DNA of 32,523 nt from Pseudomonadota bacterium (GTDB lineage Bacteria > Pseudomonadota > Gammaproteobacteria > Steroidobacterales > MnTg04), in the NCBI GenBank assembly GCA_022560735.1, contig JADFSO010000029.1, forward strand, positions 1 through 32,523. The letters are read 5' to 3'. Each line of letters starts with the position of its first letter. The first letter of the stretch is position 1. Below the pieces are notes generated by a model, which was given only the letters and a program-made list of their open reading frames with translations, had not been told where the DNA came from and did no database searches. The position numbers and the translations under genes were made by a program. Positions 31,209 to 32,523 of this stretch are shown one piece after another.

Positions 31209-32523
31209 AGCAATTGCAGTATCGGCATTTACCGCAATGGCCTTGTTTCTTTCTGGTGCGACAATAGGAGAGCCAAAAACCGAAAAGAGGCTCGTAGGCT
31301 CACAGCTGGAAGCACTGTTGTTAGTCGGTCCGGCATCGACAGCAAAAGGCCAGAACCTCGAAATAATGGGCCAGGTCGCGATCCTCGAATCTTCCGATGC
31401 GAGAAATTCGGTCGCACGAATGGATCGAGGTTCGTATATCGCTGTTTTTGGATATATTTCTGCAACTGGCCAAATATCGGCTACACGCATCGAAGTGCTG
31501 GAATCTCAATATGTCCCGGGGTCATCGCCGGTCATGGTATCCGGGGTGCTCATCAGTTCATTGGATGAAAATGGTCATGTATCCCTCGGTGAATTGACGA
31601 TAGACGTCACACCGTCTCTTTCTGCGCCAACCCAGATCGATGCCAATCAAATTGCCGTCTTTACCGGCGTGCAACCGAACCAGGATGGAATCATGTTGGC
31701 GCATGGAGCTCATGGGTTTGGGTCATACGCAAACTTCTCCGAGTACCAAAATCTTAAGGCGGGAATGTTCTTGGCCAGCATCGGCGGCGGTGATTCACCG
31801 TTGAGCATCGGTGGTGGCGATTCGCCCTTAAGCATCGGTGGTGGTGATTCGCCCTTAAGTATTGGTGGCGGTGATGCCCCATCAAGCATCGGTGGCGGTG
31901 ATTCGCCCTTAAGCATTGGTGGTGGCGATGCCCCGTCAAGCATCGGTGGCGGTGATTCACCATCCAGCATCGGTGGTGGTGATTCACCGTTGAGCATCGG
32001 TGGCGGTGATTCGCCCTTAAGTATTGGTGGCGGTGATGCCCCGTCAAGCATCGGTGGCGGTGATTCGCCCTTAAGCATTGGCGGTGGCGATGCCCCATCA
32101 AGCATCGGTGGTGGCGATTCGCCCTTAAGCATCGGTGGTGGTGATTCACCATCCAGCATCGGTGGTGGCGATTCGCCCTTAAGCATTGGTGGTGGCGATT
32201 CACCGTCAAGCATCGGTGGTGGTGATTCCCCATCCAGCATCGGTGGCGGTGATTCACCATCCAGCATTGGTGGTGGTGATTCACCATCCAGCATTGGTGG
32301 TGGTGATTCACCGTTAAGCATCGGTGGTGGCGATTCGCCCTTAAGCATTGGTGGTGGCGATTCGCCCTTAAGCATTGGTGGTGGTGGTGATTCACCCTTA
32401 AGCATTGGTGGTGGCGATTCGCCATCCAGCATCGGCGGTGGTGATTCTCCCTTAAGCATGGGTGGTGGCGATTCGCCATCCAGCATCGGTGGTGGCGATT
32501 CACCGTCAAGCATCGGTGGTGGT
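31189..32523 (+). CDS. Secreted DUF5666-like protein with C-terminal nonapeptide repeats (partial)
   Basis: The frame from ATG (31189) stays open to the window edge: 445 codons without a stop. GGGGG lies 8 nt upstream. Residues 1-25 are a signal peptide (MSRKMTKAIAVSAFTAMALF, then LSGA). Residues about 45-175 alternate short strands and turns, for example NLEIMGQVAIL, SYIAVFGYISATGQISATRI and VMVSGVLISSLDENGHVSLG, the small-barrel pattern of DUF5666-type domains. From residue 197 on, the protein consists of S-[IM]-GGGD-[SA]-P-[LS] repeats, 27 complete and one partial. The repeat is compatible with an extended beta-solenoid-like structure. It is encoded with the DUF6502 gene. The C-terminus is unknown. 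Confidence 0.75.
   Translation, partial: MSRKMTKAIAVSAFTAMALFLSGATIGEPKTEKRLVGSQLEALLLVGPASTAKGQNLEIMGQVAILESSDARNSVARMDRGSYIAVFGYISATGQISATRIEVLESQYVPGSSPVMVSGVLISSLDENGHVSLGELTIDVTPSLSAPTQIDANQIAVFTGVQPNQDGIMLAHGAHGFGSYANFSEYQNLKAGMFLASIGGGDSPLSIGGGDSPLSIGGGDSPLSIGGGDAPSSIGGGDSPLSIGGGDAPSSIGGGDSPSSIGGGDSPLSIGGGDSPLSIGGGDAPSSIGGGDSPLSIGGGDAPSSIGGGDSPLSIGGGDSPSSIGGGDSPLSIGGGDSPSSIGGGDSPSSIGGGDSPSSIGGGDSPSSIGGGDSPLSIGGGDSPLSIGGGDSPLSIGGGGDSPLSIGGGDSPSSIGGGDSPLSMGGGDSPSSIGGGDSPSSIGGG
31777..32523 (+). repeat. 27-bp tandem repeat array (at least 27.5 units)
   Basis: Units are 27 bp with consensus AGCATCGGTGGTGGCGATTC followed by [G/A]CC[C/A]T[T/C][A/C]. They encode a nonapeptide. One unit (starting near 32371) has an extra GGT. 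Third positions of the Gly codons vary between units while the protein is constant. Units 3-6 and 9-12 share the same alternating DSPL/DAPS pattern, which suggests block duplication. The array continues past the window end. Confidence 0.97.

Noticed and set aside
31710..32513. Long antisense open frames over the repeat array (PPMLDGES-type and NRHHRCWM-type proteins)
   Set aside because: A stop-free 27-bp unit is open in several frames on both strands; these frames lack a ribosome-binding site and only mirror the repeat.
31777..32523. CRISPR-like array
   Set aside because: Units are contiguous 27-bp coding repeats without spacers and in frame with an upstream signal-peptide protein.

Overview
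The window looks like a chromosomal segment of a gammaproteobacterium. The housekeeping order gyrA-serC-...-hisC-aroA-cmk-rpsA-ihfB-lapA-lapB is the one known from Pseudomonas and relatives. The block ubiG-HAD phosphatase-...-yciK and the pairs scpA/scpB and yciO/yciB fit the same picture. A PEP-CTERM protein and a DUF6502 protein suggest an environmental, perhaps marine or sediment, lineage such as Woeseiaceae or Steroidobacterales; this placement is inference.

Layout. (1) 1-371: the 3' end of an aspartate aminotransferase gene and tRNA-Asn(GTT) with a stringent-type promoter. (2) 372-3873: an accessory, gene-poor stretch behind the tRNA. It holds two degenerate copies of the tRNA 3' end, a DUF2380 secreted protein, a 51-aa small ORF overlapping a DUF1097 membrane protein behind a probable c-di-GMP-I (GEMM) riboswitch, and a PEP-CTERM protein whose sorting tail lies in another frame. 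(3) 3874-18639, all minus strand: mtnA, gyrA, serC, a serA-type dehydrogenase, hisC, aroA, cmk, rpsA, ihfB, lapA, lapB, a ComEA-type protein and galU. They cover DNA supercoiling, serine/aromatic/histidine synthesis, translation, nucleoid structure and LPS control. pheA and tyrA, present in the Pseudomonas version of this cluster, are absent; a serA-like gene sits where pheA would be. (4) 18827-23497, plus strand: a collapsed mscS pseudogene, ubiG, a MupP/Gph phosphatase, rmuC, a divergent squalene/phytoene-synthase-like gene and yciK. (5) 23508-28574, minus strand: yciO, an M50 protease, trpS, scpA, scpB and rluB. (6) 28712-29674, plus strand: yciB, the remains of yciI, and a BolA gene. (7) 29675-30320: a gene-free region with a candidate CRP-activated small RNA. 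(8) 30321-32523: a DUF6502 gene overlapping a secreted DUF5666-like protein that ends in at least 27 tandem nonapeptide repeats and runs off the window.

The most notable observations are the class II CRP promoter driving a candidate ~94-nt RNA, the riboswitch with its coupled small ORF, the two tRNA-Asn remnants that each precede a hairpin, and the nonapeptide-repeat protein coupled to DUF6502. Three disrupted genes (PEP-CTERM, mscS, yciI) also show readable histories of decay or recoding.
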